From NCBI GenBank assembly GCA_963576565.1, contig OY755040.1:85070321-85134320 (forward strand): a stretch of DNA of 64,000 nt, in the 5' to 3' direction. Positions 53,921-64,000 of this stretch are shown here, piece by piece. Position 1 is the first letter of the stretch; every line of letters begins with the position of its first letter. The notes under the pieces were generated by a model that saw only the letters and a list, made by a program, of their open reading frames with translations, ran no database searches and had not been told where the DNA came from. A program made the position numbers and the translations under genes. The stretch comes from Aspidapion aeneum (taxonomy: Eukaryota > Arthropoda > Insecta > Coleoptera > Brentidae).

Positions 53921-56853
53921 CAAATAGTATGATTACTATTTTAGCTCAAAACAAAAGAAAATATTCAATAAAAGTAAAAGAAACTAAAAATACGCCGGTA
54001 CTTAACATTCCCGCGTCCAAAATAAGGATTATTTTCCCAACCTACTTAACTATTGAGAAGGTAGTGGGCAAAGTTTTACTACGGGTCTTTTGAAAAAACC
54101 TTGAGCAGTCTTTACAGTACAAACCCGACAAATACCATCACTACCTAAGTGCACCTCAGTTATTCGACCCAAACGCCATTGGAGCGGAGTGGTCGACTCT
54201 TGTTTAATTAGAACTAGCATTCCTGTTTCAACAGGCTTAGATGCTTTGTTCCATTTGAAGCGTTGCTGAAGGGTGTGAATATACTCATTAGACCAACGCT
54301 TCCAATATTCTTGAGTCATTCGTGATAACAACTGCCATCGATCCAAACGTCCAATATTTAAATCAGTTAAGTTTGGCAATGGTACGGCTTTGAGAGGCTC
54401 TAACACTAGAAAATGCCATGGTGTTAGCGCCGTTAAATCAGTAGGGTCAGAGCCAACACTGCACAGTGCTCTAGAATTTAACATGTACATACAGTATTTA
54501 GCACATATGTCAATTTCTGATTACCCACTACTCTAGCAAAATGTGTCTTAGCTGATTTGACGCCCGCCTCCCATAGACCTCCAAAGTGTGGGGAAGAAGG
54601 TGGATTAAACGACCAAGATATTTTCTCTGTTTCTACAGCTTCTTGCATAGACTCTATGAGCTCTCTCTGAGCTCCTACAAAATTTGTGCCACAATCACTA
54701 AATATCATGTTACAGCGACCCCGTCGTGTAATGAATCGACAAAGGGCGGCTAGAAAACAATCATATGTCATATGTGTTGTAATTTCCAAGTGTACAGCCT
54801 TAACCGTAAAACAAACAAAGAGACATAAATAGGCCTTTTGTACTCGGGCACCTTTAAATAAAAGCATATCAAAAGGACCAGCCATGTCCACTCCGGTACA
54901 ACTAAATGGCTTCACCAGATTAAGACGAGTTGCAGGAAGATTAGCCATCAAGGGTTCCACAGATTTTGGATTAAGCTTAAAGCACTTTATGCACTGCGAT
55001 ATAATATTATAAATCGCTCTTTTAGGGGATAATATCGAAAATTGTTGACCAATCAAGAACTGTAAAGTCTGTAATCCAGGATGATAATTTCTGTTATGAC
55101 AATCTTGGACTATCAAACGTGTCAATTGATGCTTTTGAGGTAAAAGGATTGGGAATTTTCTATCAAAGCTAAGACCACTACAATTACTAATTCTACCTCC
55201 CACCCTGAGTACGCCATCCTTACAATAAAGGGCGCTAATTTGCGTAAGGGTTTTGAAAGAAGTTGTCCATTTTGTAAATACTCAATTTCCTTCTCAAATA
55301 CTACTCTTTGAACCATTTTTGCAAGGAAAACTAAAGCTTCATAGAGTTCTATTTCAATCAAAGGACCACGTCGTTTTGTTTTCTCATTTTTATTTTTACA
55401 ATTGACGATAAAACGACGAAAAATCGCTACTATTTTTTTTATCTTTTGAAGAGAAGAATACCTATCGAAAAGATTTAAAGGAAAACTAACTTCAGTAATG
55501 GCTACTAAAACTATATTTCTTCCTTCTTCACTTATAACAGATGAAAAATCTTTTATTTCGGGTTGCTCAAACAACAAAGTTTGCTCACGTAAAAACTCAG
55601 GACTTTTCCACCAGGTCGAACAAAGTACTAAATCATGAGGCATCATACCACGACAAGCATAATCAGCTGGATTTTTATCTGTCGGAACATAGTTCCATGA
55701 AGATGGTGAAATATTTGACTGGATTTTACTAACTCTATTGTACGGAAATGATTTTATCCATGCCAAGGCTACCATGGAATCGCACCAAGCTACGATTTAG
55801 TCAAATTTTATCTTATTCTTGTAAACATTTAAGACGTATGCTAGCAAATCAGACAATTAAGTTGCACCGCATAATTCTAACTTCGGCACGGAAATAATAT
55901 TTTTAATTGGAGCAACTTTCGATTTTGCCATAACTAAATGGGTTTTAACCTCACCTGTCGAGGTGATAACTTTAATATAAACCACAGCGGCGTAACCTTT
56001 CAGAGAAGCATCAGAAAATCCGTGAAGTTCGTAAGATTTAGCGAAACTTTCTGTCAACTTCCTTGAAACTTCAATAGATGACATTTCTTTTAGTTCTGAT
56101 TTATACCGAAATCACTTATTTTTAACATCGACAGGCGGATCCTCATCCCAATCTAAGCCTAAAGTAAACAAATACTGTATCAAATGCTTAGTGAAAAATG
56201 TTACAGGACAAATTAAGCCTAGAGGATCGTCTGCTCGGGCCAATTCCGAGAGCATAATACGTTTTGTACAATTTCTATCTAAGGGATTTACTTGGTATGA
56301 AAACATCTCGACTAGGATGCCAATTAAATCCTAAGATTTTAACAAACGAATCTGATTCTAAATCTAAGTCCATCGAAAGGGCACTGTTTAAGCGAAGGGA
56401 TTCTGGGAGATGTGAAATCAGACTTGGTTCATTGCTGGACCATTTCCTGAGTTCAAATCCACCTCGCTCTAACAGACTCATGAGTTCTTTTTGTAGCAAC
56501 AAGGCATCTTCTAGCTTGTCCTGCCCAGTGACTACATCATCAATATAAATATCTGAACTAAGAGCAATCGAGGCTAAAGGAAATGTATGACCTTCATCTT
56601 TAACCAACTGTGCAATTGTTCTAAGGGCTAAAAATGGAGAAGAACTAACTCCAAAAGTGACGGTGGTCAAAGAATACGTCGAAATCTCATCGTGAGGAGA
56701 AATTCTCCACAAAATTCTTTGATACTTATAATCTTCAGGCTTTATTTGAATTTGCAAATACATTTTTCTGATATCAGATACCAACACGTAATTATGCAAT
56801 CTAACTCGAAACAATATAGAAACAATATTGCTTTGAAGTTTTGGACCACCCTA
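53921..56853 (-). mobile_element. Pao-3: pol fragment of a third BEL/Pao element, truncated at both ends
   Basis: RT starts abruptly near 56853 (GGPKLQSNIVSILFRVRL) and has SDIRKMYLQIQIKPEDYKYQ and DIYIDDVVTG. RNase H pieces follow (LHGFSDASLKGYAAVVYIK, VALAWIKSFP, NPADYACRGMMPHDL). The integrase has CHNRNYHPG...CIKCFKLNP, GVDMAGPFDML, MIFSDCGTNFVGAQREL and HFGGLWEAGVKSAKTHF, and the tail is VKLCPLPSQ (stop near 54050). At least five frameshifts or stops are present. No LTRs are visible, and gag and protease are missing. It is distinct in sequence from Pao-1 and Pao-2. Confidence 0.88.
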
Positions 56854-59530
56854 TAAAAAAAATGGATAAAAAAAAATGAATCCATTTTCTATCCGCTTTT
56901 TGAAATCCTTTTTCTGACCTTTGAGGGATAGAAAGTGTTAAGTATTAAAATGGAAAACAAATTTTTAATTCATTTCAATACAGATCCTGGCATACAAAAT
57001 AAATCCATTTTGAAACATTCTATCCTTTTGTATACACTTTTTGGCATTCAAAGTAAATCCATTTCAATACACTTTTTGGCATTCAAAAGGAATCCATTTC
57101 TATGTCATTAAGGGGATTTATTTTTAATCCCCTTTAATCCATAAAATCTTTAACCTTTTGAATCCCCTTTTAAGAATAGAGAATGAATACATTTTAATAC
57201 CTTCGAGATCTACATTTTCAATCCTTTCTTATCGAAAAAAAGGATTTCAAAAAGCGTATGCAATTAGCATTAAAAAGTATATAAACATTCCATCCATTTC
57301 AATACACTTTTTGGCATTCAAAAGGAATCCATTTCTATGTCATTAAGGGGATTTATTTTTAATCCCCTTTAATCCATAAAATCTTTAACCTTTTGAATCC
57401 CCTTTTAAGAATAGAGAATGAATACATTTTAATACCCCCTAGATCTACATTTTTAATCCTTTCGTATCCAAAAAAAGGATTTGAAAAGGCGTATTAAATT
57501 GGCATTAAAAAGTATACAAACATTTCATCCATTTCAATACACTTTGTGACATTCAAAAGGAATCCATTTCTATCCCATTAAGAATTGTTATTTTGAATTC
57601 TCTTCAATGCATAAACTATTTATCCTTTTAAGTCCCCTTTTAAGTATACATAATTAATACATTTTAATACCTCTAAAAGTCACATTTTCAATTCTTTCTT
57701 ATCCGAAAAAAGGATTTGAAAAGGCGAATTAAATTATCATTAAAAAGTATATAAACATTCCATCCATTTTAATACACTTTGTGGCATTCAAAAGGAATCC
57801 CTTTCTATCTTATTAAGGGTTTTTATTTTTAATTCCCTGCAATCCATAAACTACTTATCCTTTTAAATCCCCTTTTAAGTATGCAGAATGAATATATTTT
57901 AATACCTCCTAGATCTACATTTTCAATCCTTTCTTATCCAAAAAAAAGGATTTGAAAAGGAGTATTAAATTGGCATTAAAAAGTATACAAACATTTCATC
58001 CATTTCAATACACTTTGTGACATTCAAAAGGAATCCATTTCTATTTCATTATTATTGGGTTGTTATTTTAAATTCTCTTTAATCCATAAACTATTTATCG
58101 TTTTAAGTCCCCTTTTAAGTATACAGATTTAATACATTTTAATACCTCCAAATTCACATTTTGAATTCTTTCTTATCCGAAAAAAGGATTTGAAAAGGCG
58201 TATATATATATTTCAATACACTTTTTGGCATTCAAAAGGAATCCATTTCTATGTCATTAAGGGGATTTATTTTTAATCCCCTTTAATCCATAAAATCTTT
58301 ATCCTTTTGAATCCCCTTTCATGTATACAGAATGAATACATTTCATCCATTGCAATACACTTTGTGACATTCAAAAGGAATCCATTTCTATTTCATTATT
58401 ATTGGGTTGTTATTTTGAATTCTCTTCAATCCATAAACTATTTATCCTTTTAAGTCCCCTTTCAAGTATACAGAATTATAACATTTTAATACCTCCGAAA
58501 TTCACATTTTCAATTCTTTCTTATCCGAAAAAAGGATTTGAAAAGGCGTATTAAGTTGTCATTAAAAAGTATATAAACATTCCATCCATTTCAATACACT
58601 TTGTGTCATTCAAAAAGAATCCATTTCTATAGCATTAAGGGTTTTTTTAATCCCCTTCAATCCATAAAATAATTATCCTTTTGAATCCTCTTCCAAGTAT
58701 ACAGAATAAATACATTTTAATACCTCCGAAATTTACATTTTCAATCCTGTCTTATCCAAAAAAAGGAATCCATTTCTATGTCATTAGGGGGTTTTATTTT
58801 TAATCCCCTTCAATCCATAAAATCTTTAACTTTTTGAATCCCCTTTTAAGAATAGAGAATGAATACATTTTAATACCTTCGAGATCTACATTTTCAATCC
58901 CTTCTTGTCCAAAAAAAGGATTTTAAAAAGCGTATGCAATTAGCATTAAAAAGTATATAAACATTCCATCCATTTCAATACACTTTGTGGCATTCAAAAG
59001 GAATCCATTTCTATGTCATTAAGGGGATATATTTTTAATCCCCTTTAATCCATAAAATCTTTAACCTTTTGAATCCCCTTTTAAGAATAGAGAATGAATA
59101 CATTTTAACACCTTCGAGATCTACATTTTCAATCCTCTCTTATCCAAAAAAAGGATTTCAAAAAGCGTATGCAATTAGCATTAAAAAGTATATAAACATT
59201 CCATCCAATTTAATACAGTTTGTGGCAATCAAAAAAAAAAAATAATAATAAAATTACTTATCCTTTTAAATCCCCTTTTAAGTATGCAGAATGAATACAT
59301 TTTAATACCTCCTAGATCTATATTTTGAATCTTTTCTTATCCAAAAAAGGATTTGAAAAGGCATAATAAATTGGCATTAAAAAGTATACAAACATTTCAT
59401 CCATTTCAATACACTTTGTGACATTCAAAAGGAATCAATTTCTATCCCATTAAGGGTTTTTATTTGGGATTCTCTCCAATCCATAAACTATTTATCATTT
59501 TAAGTCCCTTTTTAAGTATACAGAATTAAT
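56854..59530. repeat. Satellite of about 235 bp, roughly 11 units
   Basis: Units are marked by ATTTCAATACACTTTTTGGC at 57061, 57296, 57531, 57766 and 58002 (period 235-236). Less regular or truncated units follow (58210, 58349, 58588, 58972, 59207, 59403). Each unit also has TAATCCCCTTTAATCCATAA and AAAAAAGGATTTGAAAAGGC. The array starts right at the Pao-3 truncation with simple A-rich sequence. It continues at 61994 after an insertion. It has no coding content. Confidence 0.92.
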
Positions 59531-60099
59531 GGGCAGTTCTTCAGAAAACCTGTGAAATGAGCTTCCATTTTTTTTGAAAAATATAATATTAAAAAATAAG
59601 CTTTTTATTGTCTGTTAAAAAGAAAATGCTTTAATATTTTGCATAGAGTATGTTTCCCAGAAAAAAATGTATATTTTTGGAGAAAAAGTAAAAATAAGAA
59701 AAAGTGATTCATCAAAGCTGAGGTTATGTTAACAAAGCTGATAAATTACTTATAAAATATATGTAGTGAACAAATTTTACATAAAAAAGTCATAACAAAA
59801 CAAAAAAAACTACTTTTTATCAAAAAACACAGCAAAAATAGAAGAATTTTTTAAAAAAGTATATTAACGAAACTGAGGTCAAGTTAACAAAGCTGATAAA
59901 TTACTTAGAAAATATATATTGCAAAGCTTATTGTATTTAAATTTCTCATAACTAAATTTAAAAAACTACTACTACCAAATAAACAAAAATAATTATAATG
60001 AACAAAAAACCTAAAACCTATTATTTTCAAATTTTTAATCTCTTCTTAAACCACTTAAATCTTAAATGAGCAACAATATAAAAAGTTAGTCTACAGATA

Positions 60100-60491
60100 A
60101 TGGTTTGATGCTTTCGTTGGGAACTTGTTAAAACTATTTGGTTTTCACTCTCTCCAACGTCGATCACATGGATACGAATGATCCCCGTCTGGAACACGTT
60201 CTGACAATCAGGAACAAGTAATCCATGCCAATCCACGTCCGGTTTCGGCCTTTTGGGTCATCCTCAGGTGAATGTAGGCGATAGCTCCGTGTAGAGCATA
60301 AGTTGTGTGAAACCAACAGAAACAACTACTCAGAGGGAAAATACTCTTACCCGTATTAAATTATACTGATGGTTTGATGCTTTTGCTGGGAACTTGTTAA
60401 AACTGTTTGGTTTTCACTCTCTCCAACGTCGATCACAAGGATACGAATGATCCCCGTCTGGAACACGTTCTGATAAGGAACAAGTGTTCCA
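60100..60491 (+). repeat. Direct duplication of about 115-120 bp
   Basis: 60100-60211 and 60369-60491 both contain ATGGTTTGATGCTTT, TTTTCACTCTCTCCAACGTC and GATCCCCGTCTGGAACACGT. They are about 90% identical and separated by about 160 bp that includes GGTTTCGGCC. Probably part of another repeat inserted in the transposon. Confidence 0.85.
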
Positions 60492-60726
60492 TGATCCCCA
60501 GCATACATTCTCTAGATTTTGCTTTTTCTTCATCTGCACCTTTTTTTGTGTCTTTCTTTTTTTTGCCATTTTTCTAGAAATCAAAAAATTAATGTTTATA
60601 AAAAAGTTTATATGTCAAAAAAATGTACCTATTTTTTAAGCTTTTATAAAATTCACTAAAAAGTTAAAAATTAATTTGTTGGTATTCCGATATCATAATA
60701 ATAAAAGCGATGACCGCCTTGTAATA

Positions 60727-60929
60727 CAGTCGAACCTCTCTAACTCGAACCTCTATAACTCGAAGCTTTTAAGTGGTTCTGCACCTCAGACTAACAAATT
60801 TATTAATCTAAGTTCTGCACTTTTTATATGAATTTTAACCTCTTTAACTCGAATTTCTATAAGTCGAACTCTCCGTAACTCGAACTGATTTGGTTGTCCC
60901 TTGAAGTTCGAGTTATAGAGGTTCGACTG
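60727..60929. mobile_element. Pogo/Tigger-like MITE
   Basis: 203 bp with TA on each side (60725-60726 and 60930-60931). The inverted ends are CAGTCGAACCTCTCTAACTC and, from the right, CAGTCGAACCTCTATAACTC. Internal copies of TAACTCGAA occur in both orientations. There is no ORF. CAGT...ACTG ends and the TA target fit a pogo-like non-autonomous element. Confidence 0.88.
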
Positions 60930-61993
60930 TAATTTTGACCATGATTTTTTGATAAGATGTGTTATTACATTTATTATTGTTTGAAAAAATGTTAATTCAC
61001 TATAACTAGCAAAGAAATGCAATGTTAAGTAAACCCAACCCAACCTGACCCAAGCTACCGTTCATTGACTTTTTGTGTTAACGAAAAGGGCCGAAACGTT
61101 TCAACTGTCGTTTCTGCCTAATAATTAACCCCAATAATTCGAAAATACTTTTTATTTTTTTGCTACCTAAGCTTTTTCAGTAAATTATACTATAATATTC
61201 AACTTTGTTAACACATCCTTAGCTTTGTTACCACCAGTATTAACAAAGCTGATATTAACGGAGCTGAGGAATCTATTCATATTTCCTACCTAACTCCTTG
61301 AAAACAAAATGTTGGGATCTGTTTTTTTGCCCTGTTTTTATTACGTTTTGCGCATTATTAAGTCACATTTAGATTATTTAAGACATTTTTTGTATTGTCA
61401 GGAACTTGACAACAAAGTTGAGAAAGTGTGCTTGTCACTTACCTGTATTGTCACTTCAAAATTAAAAAAAAAAACACCAACACTTCACAGCGTCCACCTG
61501 CTTCTTGACAGCGAAGAATGTGACTAAAGTAAACGGAACAATGCAATGGCGGCTGCTTGTGTTGCCATATATGGATTTTAGTGCGATTTAAAAATTGGTA
61601 ACAAAGTTGATGCAAAGAGGGTTTGACAACAATATTATTTTTAAAAAATCAGAGTGTCTTTTGTTGAATATTATTATTTTGGCTCAAAATAGTTTTTTTT
61701 TGAGTTGATCTTGTTAGAACTTAACTATATTAATGTAAATCATTAACCATAACTTTAAAAAATAAGTCGGAATGTGCTCACCTTGGGGTTGTGACATTAA
61801 CAAAGCCTGAGACCTCAGCTACTGTTAATACAGCAAAAATCCTTAATAATTAAAATATTTTTTTCTTTTTTTGGTGAGGTAGCAAATTAGATTGCATTTT
61901 ATCCTATTTTAAATTAAAAAGTAGGTTTCTGCTTCAAAAAATGAGATATTTACCCCTGTGACACTCTTTCACAGGTTTTCTGAAGAACTTCCC

Positions 61994-62262
61994 AAATACA
62001 TTTTAATACCTCCCAAATTCACATTTTCAATTCTTTCTTATCCAAAAAAGGATTTGAAAAGGTGTATTAAATTGTCATTAAAAAGTATATGAACATTTCA
62101 TCAATTTCAATACACTTTGTGTCATTCAAAAAGAATCCATTTCTATACCATTAAGGGTTTTTTGATACCCTCCAATCCATTAAATAATTATCCTTTTGAA
62201 TCCCCTTTCAAGTATACAGAATAAATACATTTTAATACCTCCAAAATTTACATTTTTCCCAT
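61994..62262. repeat. Satellite of about 235 bp, continuation after the transposon
   Basis: It resumes with TACATTTTAATACCTCCCAA and contains CAATTTCAATACACTTTGTG near 62103 and AATCCCCTTTCAAGTATACA near 62200. It is one further unit plus a fragment of the array interrupted at 59530. Confidence 0.9.
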
Positions 62263-62556
62263 TCTTAAAACTGAATAATTTTTGAGACTCAATCTCTTGT
62301 TGTTTTTGTACAATTTACGTTTTTGTTAACATTACGGCTTATGAGAAATCAGTTTGTTTGTCCTACGGAAGATATCTTAGATTGGATCATATGTTTTGCT
62401 AGACAGCCCTATAAGTACCTAGTTAAACAAAAAAAAATAATAATAACACCAACCAAATACCTAACCTAGAAAAATGTTTCTATTTATAGATTGGCAATAA
62501 CTCCAAAAAACTTTTGTTCTTATTTCTTCTATCCTACCCATGTATACAATTTATAC

Positions 62557-62792
62557 AGGGGGTACCATAATTAGCAGAACACCTCAATATATTAGAAACT
62601 AGCAGTTTTCAAAAAACTGTTAAACAGGAGATTTTTACGGTTAATTCTTAACTGAAAAATTTCTCTGGATTAAGTTCAAAGCTTCTCTCAAAACTCTCCT
62701 TTTAAACATTTTTTTAACTGCTAGTTTCCTATTTATATATAAGTATACATAATATATAGTTTCTTATTTATGTTCTGCTATTTATGGTGCAA
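62557..62792. mobile_element. Foldback/MITE-like inverted repeat
   Basis: CCATAATTAGCAGAACA (62564-62580) is matched inverted by TGTTCTGCTATTTATGG (62771-62787), 16 of 17 bases. Inside, TAGAAACTAGCAGTT (62599) pairs with AACTGCTAGTTTCCTA (62717). The whole block can fold into a long imperfect hairpin. No ORF or clear target duplication. Confidence 0.65.
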
Positions 62793-63877
62793 AAAATAAT
62801 AAAGAAGAGGACAGATTCAAATTAACCAACCATTAATTCATAATTTCTATCCACTTAGCTGAAAAACATCCTTAGCAAAATGGCACCATAAATACTATCC
62901 TTGATTTAAAATCCATATAAACACTATCCTTGAAGCTGAGCCACAATAGACCCGATGGTAGTCACAGTAGAAGAGCTCCAAGGCCCACTCACATATGAAT
63001 CATGAATCATCCTTGAACCTCTACCAAATGGAAAAAATGGTCTCATATAACGCATACTGTGAGAGGAAGTTCACTGGAATGTCCCTATTAAAACAAAACT
63101 TATGACTTGACTTGTTCTAAGCTAATGTTTTAAGCAATAATCACCTACCAAAAGTCTCTAGCTCACTGAGAAGTATAAAAAATATCTGTTGCAAGATTTA
63201 AAAAATTAGGTAAAGATTCAAGTTAAAAGAAAACTTTTTAATATAATTTTTCTCAAAATTTATTAAATAAAAAATAAAAAAATGCTTTTATATAAAACAC
63301 TCCAGAACTAAAATAATATTGGTATTTGTCAACTAACTTATGGTAAAATTGACTGCTAAGAACCTTTCTGATTTCTCTTATACATCTAGTTTATAAATAT
63401 GCACTTAACTACCCTCCTTTCTAAGTAGGGGCCTTACAGAACACACGGATTCGAAATGAAATTTAAAACAACGTACCTGGCCAAACCGATCTGGCAATCC
63501 AAAAAACACAAGCAAAGACCAAATTGAAAACTCAAGAAGAGGAAAAACCTTAGAGTAATAATGGAAAAACTGAAAAACATTCAATTTCATTGATTTTAGC
63601 ACGCAAATATTGACATAACCACAGATTAGGTAAATAAGGACGTAGTCACCCAACCAATATGAATAACACCACCATGTCTATGGTGTATTCGAAGAGGAGC
63701 CGCTCAAAAATTAATAAAATAAAATTTGAAAAAGTGACACTATTTTTAAAGGATTCCGAATGGCTCCCCCCGATGCGAAGATTTTTTTTTTGGTATTTTC
63801 CACATATTTCATTAATAAAAACATAAAATACGGCAGTGGCGTATATAGAAAAACAACACAGTTTTGGGGGCTCTGGT
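62793..63877. other. AT-rich stretch without recognised genes
   Basis: Read on both strands. Short open frames (for example 63405-63653, minus) show no known motif. A partial repeat of GGCACCATAAATACTATCCT near 62881 resembles the end of the foldback element. Nothing else is supported. Confidence 0.6.
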
Positions 63878-64000
63878 ACAAAATAGCGCAGGACAAAATA
63901 GCGTGGACAAAATGGCGCAGGACAAAATAGCGCAGGATAAAATAGCGCAGGACAAAATAGCGCAGGACAAAATAGCGCAGGACAAAATGGCGCAGGACAA
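63878..64000. repeat. 15-bp minisatellite at the window edge
   Basis: About eight units of GACAAAATAGCGCAG with minor variants (AAAATGGCGCAG, GCGTG), running off the right end of the window. The first unit follows CTCTGGTACAAAATAGCGCA. Confidence 0.93.

Larger units (their letters stand above)
59531..61993. mobile_element. 2.46-kb transposon with 27-bp terminal inverted repeats, non-autonomous
   Basis: The ends are inverted: left GGGCAGTTCTTCAGAAAACC (27 bp to AAA), right the reverse complement with one mismatch (GGGAAGTTCTTCAG...). It interrupts the satellite. Near both ends the word TTAACAAAGCTGA or close variants recurs: 59715-59750, 59862-59905, 61203-61270, 61597-61615 and 61795-61830. 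Such subterminal repeats are typical transposase-binding arrangements in several DNA transposon groups. No transposase ORF is seen. No convincing target duplication was found, so the superfamily is not assigned. Confidence 0.72.

Noticed and set aside
60027..60236. Short minus-strand open frame inside the 2.46-kb transposon as a transposase
   Set aside because: 69 codons with no catalytic motif, and it lies partly in a duplicated non-coding repeat.
63812..64000. Open frame with repeated SCAIL units
   Set aside because: It is the 15-bp tandem repeat translated. No start context or family match.

Overview
This window is eukaryotic, almost certainly insect, DNA. The evidence is an intron-containing Na+/K+-ATPase alpha-subunit gene, errantivirus-type env genes, BEL/Pao, Ty3/gypsy, CR1/L2-like and RTE retrotransposons, a mariner-like transposon and AT-rich satellites. 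A beetle is a reasonable guess but is not proven. Apart from three exons of the Na+/K+-ATPase gene (minus strand, 1-3644), everything recognisable is mobile or repetitive. No bacterial features, rRNA or convincing tRNA genes were seen.

Layout. (1) 1-3644: three consecutive coding exons of a divergent Na+/K+-ATPase alpha paralogue, with intact splice sites and matching phases. One intron is almost filled by a 2.8 kb array of a 9-bp repeat. (2) About 4.1-32.6 kb: one CR1/L2-like LINE (about 4.6 kb without its insertions) cut by three insertions. These are a mariner-like transposon with roughly 440-bp inverted repeats (5420-7479), an 18-kb errantivirus, ERV-1 (7928-25983), and a smaller errantivirus, ERV-2 (28227-32017). 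ERV-1 itself carries a young antisense BEL/Pao element, Pao-1 (10909-17607). Target-site duplications (TA, ATAT, TGAA, ATACA) mark these junctions. Where an insertion interrupts an ORF, the reading continues on the other side. (3) About 32.6-36.06 kb: a truncated plus-strand gypsy element (gypsy-B). (4) 36056-52711: a minus-strand gypsy element (gypsy-A) with both LTRs. It is broken by an RTE LINE (38385-41365, 16-bp duplication) and a second BEL/Pao element, Pao-2 (43751-50919, GAGAC duplication). A partial second gypsy-A unit follows in tandem (52712-53919). (5) 53921-56853: pol of a third BEL/Pao element, truncated at both ends. (6) 56854-62262: a satellite of about 235 bp, interrupted by a 2.46-kb transposon with 27-bp inverted repeats and no transposase (59531-61993), which itself holds a pogo-like MITE. 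(7) 62263-64000: AT-rich sequence with a foldback element and, at the edge, a 15-bp minisatellite.

The viral and retroelement genes are mostly broken by stops, frameshifts and deletions. Pao-1 is the most intact: long gag-pol reading frames, about 99% identical LTRs and one visible frameshift. The main biological leads are: the altered ion/ouabain region of the Na+/K+-ATPase paralogue; ERV-1, whose two outer ends are both the 3' end of its LTR (inverted) yet are flanked by a proper 4-bp duplication; the tandem duplication inside ERV-1 env; the LTR-internal-LTR-internal tandem of gypsy-A; and the 2.46-kb transposon with repeated subterminal words.
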